A DNA stretch of 64,000 bases from positions 2,542,001 to 2,606,000 of the forward strand of contig JAKSGN010000038.1 of the NCBI GenBank assembly GCA_024180945.1, written 5' to 3'. This document shows positions 11,563 through 20,722 of this stretch, in pieces. The stretch's first letter is position 1, and each line of letters opens with the position of its first letter. The position numbers were made by a program, and so were the translations under genes. The DNA comes from Macrophomina tecta (Eukaryota; Ascomycota; Dothideomycetes; Botryosphaeriales; Botryosphaeriaceae). The notes under the pieces are model-generated. The model made no database searches. It saw only the letters and a program-made list of their open reading frames with translations, and was not told where the DNA came from.

Positions 11563-14500
11563 TCAGAGCTCAGGACTTGCCTGTCGTCCGAGACCGTCCT
11601 CCTGGCTCCTCGTCTCCGACATCTCCACGTCAACGTCCACATCACCTTCATCACCACTGCCGCGGTATTCAATCGGTTCCGAGCCGTCTTCGTCGACCAT
11701 CGCCTCCCCCTTTGCGTCTCTCCTCACCCTTGTCTCCGGACTCTCCGGCGGCGGCGTCTCCTCCACGGTGCCCGTATAGTACCACTTTGCAGTTCGTTCT
11801 GCGCGCCCGAACAGCTGCCTGAAGCCGCTCAGGTAAGAGTATGTGGGGTTGTTGCCCGGATCATCTTCAGAAGCGGTAAGCTCAGCTTCGCTATCCGTCG
11901 CCTTTTCCGTAATCGCGCCATCATCTTGACAGTAATCGCCCGCAACGGCTGCAACGCTTGCCGGGGAAGGGGAAGGGTTTTGCTGTGTAGCAGGGACCTG
12001 CAGGTGAGACCGTACCTGCGACTGGATTGCCTCGCGGGCGAGCTGAGCGGCAGCCGGGTCGCTGCTACGGTCCTCCTCTTCTTCACCACCGATATCTGAT
12101 CGAGGCTGTGAGAGAGGTGGAGGCGGAGGCAGACCATTGTCTTCCTCCATCTTATCATCAGCAGAACTGCCATCATCCTCTGAGTCCTCCTCGACTAAGC
12201 CGCGGTAGCCGTTTTCATTTACCGACAGCTCGTTCGTAGCTCCCGTGCCAACATCATCCTCTTTTTCTCCGTCCGGACTCTCCACATAAACTTCGGAATT
12301 TCTTTCTTGATCCCACCTCATATGCTCCTCCGCCAGCCTGATTTTCTCTTCCTTGGCCAACGTCTTCTTCCCAGTCTCTGGATCCCACTCCCAGCCCTCC
12401 CTCAACCACATCCACTTCAGGTACGCCCTTAACTCCTTATCGTCTGGTCGCACTCTCTTCCACTCCGGCTCGAACCCCTCATCCCCGGTCCCGGCGCCAT
12501 TCCAATCCAGCGCCACGCCCCTCAGCACGTCGCGGCAGAAGATGCGCCAGCTATCTAGCGCATACGGACCACACCCTGGCAGATGCCCGATCTCAAAAGC
12601 GCCCAGACGAGGATCCGCATCGTCAACAATCTCGTCCTTCTTGATGTTCTTCGAGGCGCCCTTGAACGGATAGTTGAGGGTGCGGTGGCGACGACCAGCA
12701 CGCGGCGGGTCTACTAGCCATAGCTTAGCCAGCTCGATGAGCGATTGACTACGGCCCTTGAAGAGGCCAAGCGCCCTTATCATCGAGGTCACATCCAAAA
12801 GATTTGCGTGCGCGAGCTCGTCAGGTCCCGGGTACCGCTTGATGAACTCGCGGAACTTGGGTATGGCCTTTGCACCGTTGGTTTTGTTGAGGAAGATGAC
12901 GGCTATCAGAAGCTGGAAAGGCTTATGAGCAAGTTCTTCTTGGATGAGGCCGAAGCGACACGCTTTGATGGACGGGAACGGTAGATAAGAGATGGTACCG
13001 GCGGGCGGACGCTTGCGCGTCTGAGAGCTTGGAGGCGGCGAAAAGTGCTTTGAACGCAGACCAGTGCGACGCTTTTGAGCGGAGAGGTTCCCGTCGGGTC
13101 CGAGGAAGCCTTTGGGATCGCGGTCATACGACGATGCCCTACTCTCAGCGTCGGATACTCCTCGTGCTTCCGCTAGCTCGGCTGCTGGCGTTGTAGAGGG
13201 CAAATGTATATCAATCGAGTCGGCAGGCCGAGAGACATTGTCGTCTGAAGACCTAGTCCAGTCGGCTTTCACTGAGCCATTTTTGCGTGCACTTGACATC
13301 ATTGAGCGTTCTGATGCTTCCCGGCGCCCTTTGGGAGTAATCCATGGGTAGTCTTCAGAAGTGCCGCGACGTTTGCGTGACTGGTCCTCATCTAGCCTAT
13401 CATTGCCGTTTAGAGGATCCGTGGGTGTCTTGCGTGGAGATGACCTCTTGGCTTCTATGATACTGCTGTTATTGGACTCATTGTTTTCTGAATTCGAAGT
13501 GCCTCGAGTATCCGGTGCGTCTTTTGGTTTCAATTCGCCCACCGACTCATCGGGTTCCGACGCGCTTTCAATTTCAAGCACATCGTCCGGCTTCGAGGCA
13601 TCGTCGGGTGCATCGTCAGCATCCGGCATAGGCTCATCTGAATTATTCCCCTTACCAAAAGAAACGGTAAAAGAGCGTCTTAGGGGCGTCTCCTCCCCCA
13701 CGGAAGCACCATCTTCAGTCATCGGGTCCTCAAGCTCAGACGCATCTTCCGGATCCACCATCTGCTCATCTGCATCTTCACCCCTGTTGAAGGAAACCGT
13801 GAAGATCCGCCGAGGCGACACCTTCTGCACCGAATCATCATCTCCAGAAGCTTCGTCCTCGTCCTTAAAGTCCTCATTGTCCACATGGGCTTCGTGATCT
13901 CTATCGATACGCACGCATACGAAATGTCCCACCTGGCGTTCCGGACTGGAAAGCTTCTCCGATTTCACATCCAGCCCTGAGTCTGAGCCCATTTTGAGAG
14001 TCGTAGTGAGGTCTGGTTTGAGGTGTGCCAGGCTTTTAGGAGCTGGGGTTTGAATGGGATGACTGTCCGGCTGTGGCGTTGCGAAGCGAGTAGACTTTTC
14101 CGAGCCTGCTTCTACATCTTGATCGGCGTCGGAATCAGTGGCGTGGCTTGAACTAGTGTCCAACAGCGGAGATGTACGGCCTGGAGGCCTGGCTTTTTCG
14201 GACATCGAGTTTGCATTGGGCTCACGATTAAAATGAGAGGTCAAAACTGGATTACTCTTCTTCAACTTCTGATTGGTGGGAGTTGGAGTCTGCTCTGACC
14301 CCGACTCCGCTGGATCAGAGTCGAAATCAGGGTCGAGGCTTGAAGTTGTCGCTGACTTTCTCGGCTGCAGGGTTGCAGGAATCGGAGAGTTGGTTGGCCT
14401 GGAGCCGGAGTCCACATCAGAATCAGATTTGGAGCTGGAGCTGGCTGTTCGGACTGAAGTCGATTCCCGAATTTTCTGCATTGTGATTGCTGATTGAGTG

Positions 14501-16782
14501 GGAAGAGCCTGAAACTTGTTTGGCCTTGAAGCAGAGTTTATATCTGAGTCATTTTTAGAGTTAGGCCTTGATCCTGTGAGAGGGATCGAATCCCGTAGTT
14601 GCTGCAACGCTGATTTTGAGATCGTATCAGGGCCAGAATTTGTGCCGGAGTCAGAATCGGAAGCTGAGCTGGAGCTCCACTTTGGAGTAGGGTCCAGCTT
14701 TCTCGGCTGCTGAGCTGCACGATCAGCAGGCTTTTTTGGAATTGACTTCAACTCAGAAGTGATATCAGAATCAGAGCTGGAGTCTGAACTTGTCTCAAGC
14801 TCACTCTCGGATTCAGATTTTAAAGACTCCGGGGCCTTCGTCGTGGGAACTTGAGGGGGAAAGTACTTCAGTGCCGGGGGCAAGAACTTTTCGAACAATT
14901 TACTGATCTTCGTCCCATCATCTTCGTCATTCGGGGCTTCCTTTGTAGCATCAGAGGCGCGCTGCGCCGGAGACGACGTTGTGCTTGCTTTATTAGGCGT
15001 TTTGTGTACAGCAAGGTCTTCTTTATCAGACTCTTCACTCTTTTCTGATGTGGCGTCCGATTCTGCTTCTGGTCCTGAATCTGATCCCGAGTCTGATCCC
15101 GATTCATGCCCAGGGGCAGCGACAGGTTTCCGGTCTTCACCTTCAGACGCAGAATCTTCGGGCTCGGGAGACCGTGTGGGAGAATGGTCCAACTCTACCG
15201 CACCATAGTCTTTCCCTCTGACATCTTCCGGCGGTGCGTCCTTCTCCTTGCTTTGTTCCTCAACGTCCATAGCAATGCCGTCGAACTCCTCAGCCCAATC
15301 CATTGTAGGCGCAGTTCCCGTCTCCACAGACCGAACTAGCCCCGCTTCTTCGGCAAGCTCAAGCGTCTCGCTGGGTTTGAACTGCTCATTTAACTCACTT
15401 CTGTCATTATCTTGATGCCCAAAAGAGGTGCTCTCCTGACCGAAACCTGATTCTTGCCAAGCCATGGCTCCTTTGGGTAACGTTGGACTAGGGACACCTA
15501 AGCTGTGTTTACTTGAGCTTAGTGTATGAATGATTCGATCATGCATTTTCTGCCATCTTCTGCGTTTCTTGTGGTCCAGTCCCTCGGGAGGTTTCTCTAG
15601 GATAGTTCCTCCAGGAGAAAAATGGCGAGGATGTGTCTCAGGTGTCGGCATGATGGTCAGAGTATCTCCGGAAGCGGATTTCAAGTCCTTGCTATGTTCA
15701 GCTCGCTCAGATTTCTCACTGCCCTGGCGGTCAGAAGGGATATTGTCTTGCTTAAAGTTGGACCCATGGCGGGCACTGGACTTATGGGTAACGACGTTGC
15801 TCGAGGTGTTATTGTTGCTGCTTCTTGAATCAAGGGTTTTAAGGATCCGCCCACGCGTGGTGTGCCACTTTTTGTACACACGGTGATTCAGCCCTGGAGG
15901 CGGTTTTTCAAGCAAAGCACCTTCATGAGAGAAATGTCGAGGATGCGTTTCCCGCGTTGGTGTAAAACCGTAGCCATCTTCTGACGGAGACGGTGAGCGT
16001 TCTCTCTTAACCTTCACTTGCCCAGGACCTTCGCTCTCCTGATATCGAACAGAAGCACTCTCTTGCTCATGCATGAGCAAGTGACTCGGATCAGGCTTCT
16101 GGGATAAAGCTGGACTTGGCACGCTAGCGCTGTCCCTTCTCAAGCCAAGTGCCTCGACAATGCGCCGATGCTTCTTCTTCCACTTCTGTCTCGGCTTACC
16201 GTGTAGTTCTGCGGGAGGGTGTTCAAGCAATATACCAGCAGAAGAAAAATGGGTGGGATCTGTCTTAGGAGTGGGTACAATGAGCCCACCATTCCCCGAA
16301 GCAGACGGCGAGCGTTTTCTCTTGAGAGTCCCCGCAAGAGCAGCCCTGATCGGGGGCTGTCTCCTCCCCAACTCGGCCCTCACATCCGCCAGGCAGTCTT
16401 CAACAACAGCCTCAGTTAAGCCCCTTCTTTGCGCGAAGATCTTCACAGCATCCACAAGAGCCTTATTGTCCAGCTTCCCGTCATTGATCAGGACAGTAGC
16501 GTACTTCATTATACCGGGCTTGTGCAATGTCTTCTGTAGAAGCGGTGGGAGATTTTCCAACATCGAAGTCGCGACCGGAGCGGGCGACGGCTGCGCGACG
16601 GGCTCGCGCAGATGGGCGGCCGGTTTGCGGGGGGTGACGGGTACGGGTCGCGGCTGGGTGTCGGAGGCGAAGGATAGCGAGGAGTACGAGGGACGGCGGC
16701 CTTGGTACGGCACGGACGGCGTTTCGAGTTTCCTGCGCTTGTTTGCTGGGGGTTTGCGCATCTGGGTATCGGGGCGCGCCAT
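11563..16782 (-). CDS. MBD4-type HhH-GPD DNA glycosylase with a very long repeat-bearing N-terminus
   Basis: One uninterrupted frame gives 1,739 residues, several times the length of animal MBD4. Residues about 1275-1465 match the MBD4/MED1 glycosylase fold: KPFQLLIAVIFLNKTNGAKA (helix with the conserved Asn), the helix-hairpin-helix-like EIGHLPGCGPYALDSWRIFC and LRAYLKWMWLREGW. The expected catalytic Asp is present (D1410, codon 12555-12553). Such enzymes remove T or U mispaired with G, products of cytosine or 5-methylcytosine deamination. There is no methyl-CpG-binding domain that I can see. Instead the N-terminus has a helical segment (about 76-141), three copies of a 50-57-residue module (157-422), and a long acidic Ser/Asp-rich region with its own repeats. 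The downstream tail (1465-1739) is acidic and disordered. The start is the first ATG; the frame is open a little further upstream. Substrate specificity is inferred from the family. Confidence 0.88.
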   Translation of the reverse strand: MARPDTQMRKPPANKRRKLETPSVPYQGRRPSYSSLSFASDTQPRPVPVTPRKPAAHLREPVAQPSPAPVATSMLENLPPLLQKTLHKPGIMKYATVLINDGKLDNKALVDAVKIFAQRRGLTEAVVEDCLADVRAELGRRQPPIRAALAGTLKRKRSPSASGNGGLIVPTPKTDPTHFSSAGILLEHPPAELHGKPRQKWKKKHRRIVEALGLRRDSASVPSPALSQKPDPSHLLMHEQESASVRYQESEGPGQVKVKRERSPSPSEDGYGFTPTRETHPRHFSHEGALLEKPPPGLNHRVYKKWHTTRGRILKTLDSRSSNNNTSSNVVTHKSSARHGSNFKQDNIPSDRQGSEKSERAEHSKDLKSASGDTLTIMPTPETHPRHFSPGGTILEKPPEGLDHKKRRRWQKMHDRIIHTLSSSKHSLGVPSPTLPKGAMAWQESGFGQESTSFGHQDNDRSELNEQFKPSETLELAEEAGLVRSVETGTAPTMDWAEEFDGIAMDVEEQSKEKDAPPEDVRGKDYGAVELDHSPTRSPEPEDSASEGEDRKPVAAPGHESGSDSGSDSGPEAESDATSEKSEESDKEDLAVHKTPNKASTTSSPAQRASDATKEAPNDEDDGTKISKLFEKFLPPALKYFPPQVPTTKAPESLKSESESELETSSDSSSDSDITSELKSIPKKPADRAAQQPRKLDPTPKWSSSSASDSDSGTNSGPDTISKSALQQLRDSIPLTGSRPNSKNDSDINSASRPNKFQALPTQSAITMQKIRESTSVRTASSSSKSDSDVDSGSRPTNSPIPATLQPRKSATTSSLDPDFDSDPAESGSEQTPTPTNQKLKKSNPVLTSHFNREPNANSMSEKARPPGRTSPLLDTSSSHATDSDADQDVEAGSEKSTRFATPQPDSHPIQTPAPKSLAHLKPDLTTTLKMGSDSGLDVKSEKLSSPERQVGHFVCVRIDRDHEAHVDNEDFKDEDEASGDDDSVQKVSPRRIFTVSFNRGEDADEQMVDPEDASELEDPMTEDGASVGEETPLRRSFTVSFGKGNNSDEPMPDADDAPDDASKPDDVLEIESASEPDESVGELKPKDAPDTRGTSNSENNESNNSSIIEAKRSSPRKTPTDPLNGNDRLDEDQSRKRRGTSEDYPWITPKGRREASERSMMSSARKNGSVKADWTRSSDDNVSRPADSIDIHLPSTTPAAELAEARGVSDAESRASSYDRDPKGFLGPDGNLSAQKRRTGLRSKHFSPPPSSQTRKRPPAGTISYLPFPSIKACRFGLIQEELAHKPFQLLIAVIFLNKTNGAKAIPKFREFIKRYPGPDELAHANLLDVTSMIRALGLFKGRSQSLIELAKLWLVDPPRAGRRHRTLNYPFKGASKNIKKDEIVDDADPRLGAFEIGHLPGCGPYALDSWRIFCRDVLRGVALDWNGAGTGDEGFEPEWKRVRPDDKELRAYLKWMWLREGWEWDPETGKKTLAKEEKIRLAEEHMRWDQERNSEVYVESPDGEKEDDVGTGATNELSVNENGYRGLVEEDSEDDGSSADDKMEEDNGLPPPPPLSQPRSDIGGEEEEDRSSDPAAAQLAREAIQSQVRSHLQVPATQQNPSPSPASVAAVAGDYCQDDGAITEKATDSEAELTASEDDPGNNPTYSYLSGFRQLFGRAERTAKWYYTGTVEETPPPESPETRVRRDAKGEAMVDEDGSEPIEYRGSGDEGDVDVDVEMSETRSQEDGLGRQASPEL
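14245..14700 (-). repeat. Degenerate Ser/Asp-rich tandem repeats in the MBD4-like protein
   Basis: Within the disordered middle of the glycosylase, units of roughly 38 residues recur. Each has a Ser run followed by SDSD, a G/A-S-R-P segment and a short Gln/Leu/Arg-rich piece (examples: SSSKSDSDVDSGSRP, NSKNDSDINSASRP, SSSASDSDSGTNSGP). Further downstream a second pair of units (13640-13815) shares RRxFTVSF followed by an acidic stretch. These look like expanded low-complexity linkers; many could be phosphorylated. Confidence 0.7.
15517..16314 (-). repeat. Three spaced copies of a 50-57-residue module in the MBD4-like protein
   Basis: Copies lie at 16314-16144, 16002-15832 and 15666-15517, about 104-112 residues apart. 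Shared core: TPxTHPxHFSxxGxxLExPP, then a Leu, a basic stretch containing KW (or RW), and a final helix RIxxxL. The core tolerates little change at His, Phe, Ser, Gly, Leu, Glu and the double Pro, unlike the linkers between copies. This suggests folded or binding units rather than low complexity. I do not recognise the module. Confidence 0.85.
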
Positions 16783-19700
16783 GAGGTGGGTGGGACGGTG
16801 CAACGGTTGATAGCACGTTGGTGGGAGAAGTTTGCGTGGTTAAAAACGCTTTGCAGGAAGAGTATTTGTCGCGTCGTGGCGCGTGAAACGCGTGGACGTG
16901 TGCTTATCCGCAGCTTGCTACGGATGGGCTGCGTGTCGAATGTCGGCAATGGCGCAGGAGCAAAGCTTAGAGAGTCGACGATCAGAGCGGTTGCGGCGGC
17001 GGAGGAAGTTGGCATCGAGGCATTGAGTTTACTGAAGATGACGCCCGGAATGACTGGGTGTGAAGATCAAATGTTGGGCGCTTGCGGTTTGCCCGGCGCT
17101 GGGGAGGTGTAGGTGGTAAAGAGCTTGTACGTGAGCTTGTCATTCTCTACGGCGATCCGGCAGAAAAGTAGTGGCACGCCCGTACGCGACAACGCGCCAT
17201 CACGCCTGGTCCATGCTCCACCTTCAACCAATCATCATTCGCCTCTAATAGCAATCTTCGAGAAAGCTTATTCACAGCTTGTTGAAGGAAAGGGAAGCTA
17301 GGATGAACTATGATGGCACGGTAGGTCCGAACCGAAAAGAAGAATCCAATATAGTACAGAACGCATGGCATCCCGTGCCTTGGGTCCCGTCATCACCATT
17401 CGTGCACCCACTCATGGCTTGCACAGCAAACAATCGCGCCATTGGACTGCGCGCGGTCTGCGGCAGAGACCAAAGCGTTGATTATGTACAGACAGGCAGC
17501 TCTGCGCCCAAGGCCATATCAGCTGAACAGCATGGTTCGAGTCTGAAGACATCGTTTTGTCCTCCAACCCAGACAGGGATGTGTGTGGCCTGTGTCGCTG
17601 CCTCCGCCGTTTGCTCCGGTTACCAAATTTAGCTTCTCAAAAGGCAGCTTCTAACAAGGCGCGCAGAGTCCTCTCCGCCGGCAGCCGCAAGCGCGGTAAG
17701 GCCCGCAGTCAAGAAATCGACTCTGTAAACGGCGCTGGAACGTTGCCGAGCGAGGCTCAGCTGAGTGCGCTGAATGGTGCACAAGCCGTGAACCGGCCAG
17801 TGCAACACGCGCCAATCCGGTGGAGTTGAGCCCGAAAAGCAGGGGCATACGCACAGGGAAAAACTCCGCTGTGGATACGGAACCGGTGACGAAAATGCGG
17901 AGAACGGCACAAAGAGTTGCAGCGGCACGCAGCGAGGTAGGGACGTGTGATGGCGCGAATAGCGAATAGCGAATTTCGGTAGACGGGTGTGGTGCTTAGA
18001 CAGAGAGATTATGCAATACCGCTTGCCAGCGTCATTGCCGGCGATTGAGCATCAACGGCCGTCTCCTCACCGTCAAAGTACGTGGTACGTCGTGTATATC
18101 GGCGTGTATCATATCGGCTCGGATAATTGGCACCACCTACCTCTCAATCTCGCCAAACATATAAGCAACCGCTCGATGTCCGATTGGTCCAGCCGATCGT
18201 AAGTTATTCGTGTAGTGTTGCAGCGTAGCATGTCAATCAGCGCAGAGGATGCAGCCCCTGTCCGGCCTCGAGTTCTCATTACTCTTGGGGCTCCCAGCCT
18301 TTCCGTTCACGCATAGGGCTATTAACCGTCAAACGAACCAGAAAAGGAAATTTCCAGCCTCCGCGATGCTCCAAGCTTTAGGACAGTCTATAGCCGAAAT
18401 ACACTATGTTCCACAGAGCCTGACTACACCACACGTACCAGAATTCAGGTGCAAGCCTTTCAAGCTCGAGGGCTGGAGAAAGATTCTGATTCTCAGGACC
18501 GCTTGTCATGCGGATGTCAGTGCGTAGCAGGGTTCCCGCTTGGCTCAACCAATCAGTATTGGACTTCGTTCGTTATGAGCACTTCCATCAGTCTTTTTGC
18601 ACCCCACTTTGACCACGTCGCCATTTGGTCACGTCCATATCGAGGAACAGTCGAACAGATTGTGCTCCTATTCGCCGGCGCTCGCCGCGCAGAACAGACC
18701 GCTCCCGGTTCGTAGAGCACACGGGCGCGGAAGCCGGACCTCGACGGGAAACGTTCTGGAAGCGAACCTTACTTCAGCACCATCTCACCATGAAGGGGAT
18801 ACGGGCGCTCAGGCCCCTCCATTCCTTTTCCTCAGACTCCGTTGGGAATTCACAACAGCAGATCTCAGACGAAATTACCGGCAAGGCCCACCGTTGGCAT
18901 GTCGTCATTGCTGCGTTGGCCACGAGTCTTCCGTATGCCAAGGCCGACTGATTATTCAGAGACACAAGCTAACAACCTCTCCCCGGCTATTGAGCCGTGT
19001 AGTTTCGGGCATCGGTCGGCATGCGGCAAGACGGCTCTGCCAATTCAGCCTCACCTTTCTGCGTACCGATCCTCAGCCGATCGACGCGCGGTAACTTTGA
19101 TCCTACGGAGCAGGATCGCGAAAGTTCCTAGTCGTGCGACATCCGGAGTACGGCTGAAAGGCTGGTAACGACTGGGTATTTGCTACGGACATTGATCGTA
19201 GCTTCTACTCTCCCGAGCAATGAGCACGGCTGGGGACATCTCATTTGCCAGAGTGAGCAGATACGAAAGCGACCCTTGGTTCCCTAATGCAGTAGGACGC
19301 GGGGTTGAGGCTGACGGCGAGAGCGGGGATCCAGAGACGCGCAAGCTGAGCGACCTTCTTGTCGAGCGTTGAGACAATCGCTGATGTCATTGCAGATATT
19401 CGATGTGCGAATTTCGGCAATCGGCCAATGTGCAGGCGACGGAGGCGGCATTGCAATGACAGAGGAGGAAGGGCGACGGACGTGTTTTTGAGGCCACAGA
19501 CATAAACGAGCATGTGTGGCGGTAATGCTATGGAGTAAATGCTGTCTCGGCGCAACTGTGGCTAGGTAGCGATGATCAAAAGTAGCCCGACGTGAGCCAA
19601 CTCCGGCCAACCTTGTCGGAAACTCAGCCACAGCGGCAGCACTTCAGCTGGCCCAGAAAGCGGTCTCCAGGCCGTTGCATGCAGCAACTAGGGGGGCTCC

Positions 19701-20722
19701 CGGCCACGATGCAATTGCGACATCATGCTCTACCCATTGCCGTGGCACTTCGGTTGGGATCCAGGCCCCGGGGCGGGCATGTTGCAGGCCAATTGCCTGG
19801 GAAGCGCGTCCGGGCTGTGACAGACGGGAAGGCGGCATGGGCGCGTCTCGCTGTGACGTCTGGTCGCGCGGTCGGCTGCAGGGCGGCGCGGCGGACGACT
19901 GGAGCGGGTGCGGGCTTCGCTGAAACAGCCGTCGGCCAGCAGGGCGGTGGATATCGTGGTTGTAGCGCGCGGGCGGGCATGGGGTGGGCCTGGTTTTCCG
20001 TGTGCTACGCGAGCAGCGACATGACGCGTTCGTCACGCATGCACTCTGCCGGCAGAAGGAGGGGAGTGGTGAGCGGGTGGATGGCGCAGGTGGCGCAAAG
20101 GCGAGATGAACGGCGAGGCCTGGGTGAAGACGCGCCTGATCGCCGACAGCAGGTTTGGGCGGGTGGCTTGGGCGGTGCCTAGCCTGCACGGGGCCTAGCG
20201 GCGGCGGGCAGCGGCCTGTGTCCACAGAGGCCTGTCTTCGTCCCGAGCTTTGGCTGCGCTGCTGGCCCGCTGCAGCAGATGCTCCTTCAATGCCCTGCTC
20301 CCCTCCGATTCCTGCGCGCCCTTCCCCTCTACGTTTCCCAGCACTGCGACGGAGCCTCGGGCAGCTTGCGCCATGGAATTGCGCGCGATCGCGGCTTTGC
20401 ATTGAGCGTGCGCCCGCCCCGCCGGCCCGCATCCGCCCCAGCCCTCCGGGAGTGTTGACGAGCTGCGAGCTGCGAGCTGAACAAGCGCCCCACGAGTGCA
20501 GGGCGATTGCTCGAGCTTCTTCGCGACCACTTCCGACTTCCGATCGACGTGCCCTCGGGCCTATTCCTTCGTTCTCGCGTGCATGCACGCGTGTCAGTGT
20601 CCCCGGAGCTCTTCGCCTGATATATGCGTTAGACTTCACCATCGAGTACGAGGACGTGTAGCTCCCCTGCTGCAGCCAGCCACTCGCAACCCGCCTCCCG
20701 CCGGCAACGCCCAGCCATCACC
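16783..20722. other. Long divergent intergenic region
   Basis: About 3.9 kb separates the divergent MBD4-like and 20723 genes. No conserved protein is visible in any frame. The part from about 19.6 to 20.7 kb is GC-rich and carries long random open frames on both strands, including one of 332 codons on the minus strand whose composition (Arg, Ser, Pro, Ala, no hydrophobic core) is that of non-coding GC-rich DNA. Minor tandem repeats occur at 17957-17975 (AATAGCG units) and 20459-20478 (GAGCTGC units). It may contain long leaders or an unannotated non-coding RNA, but nothing specific can be shown. Confidence 0.4.

Noticed and set aside
17557..17829. Plus-strand frame of 90 codons with Cys and Arg clusters
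   Set aside because: An opposing minus-strand frame of similar length covers the same bases, and no homology or splice pattern supports either.
19644..20642. Open frame of 332 codons on the minus strand
   Set aside because: The region is GC-rich and open in several frames at once. The translation is Arg/Ser/Pro/Ala-rich with no hydrophobic core, motif or splice logic, as expected by chance in GC-rich DNA.
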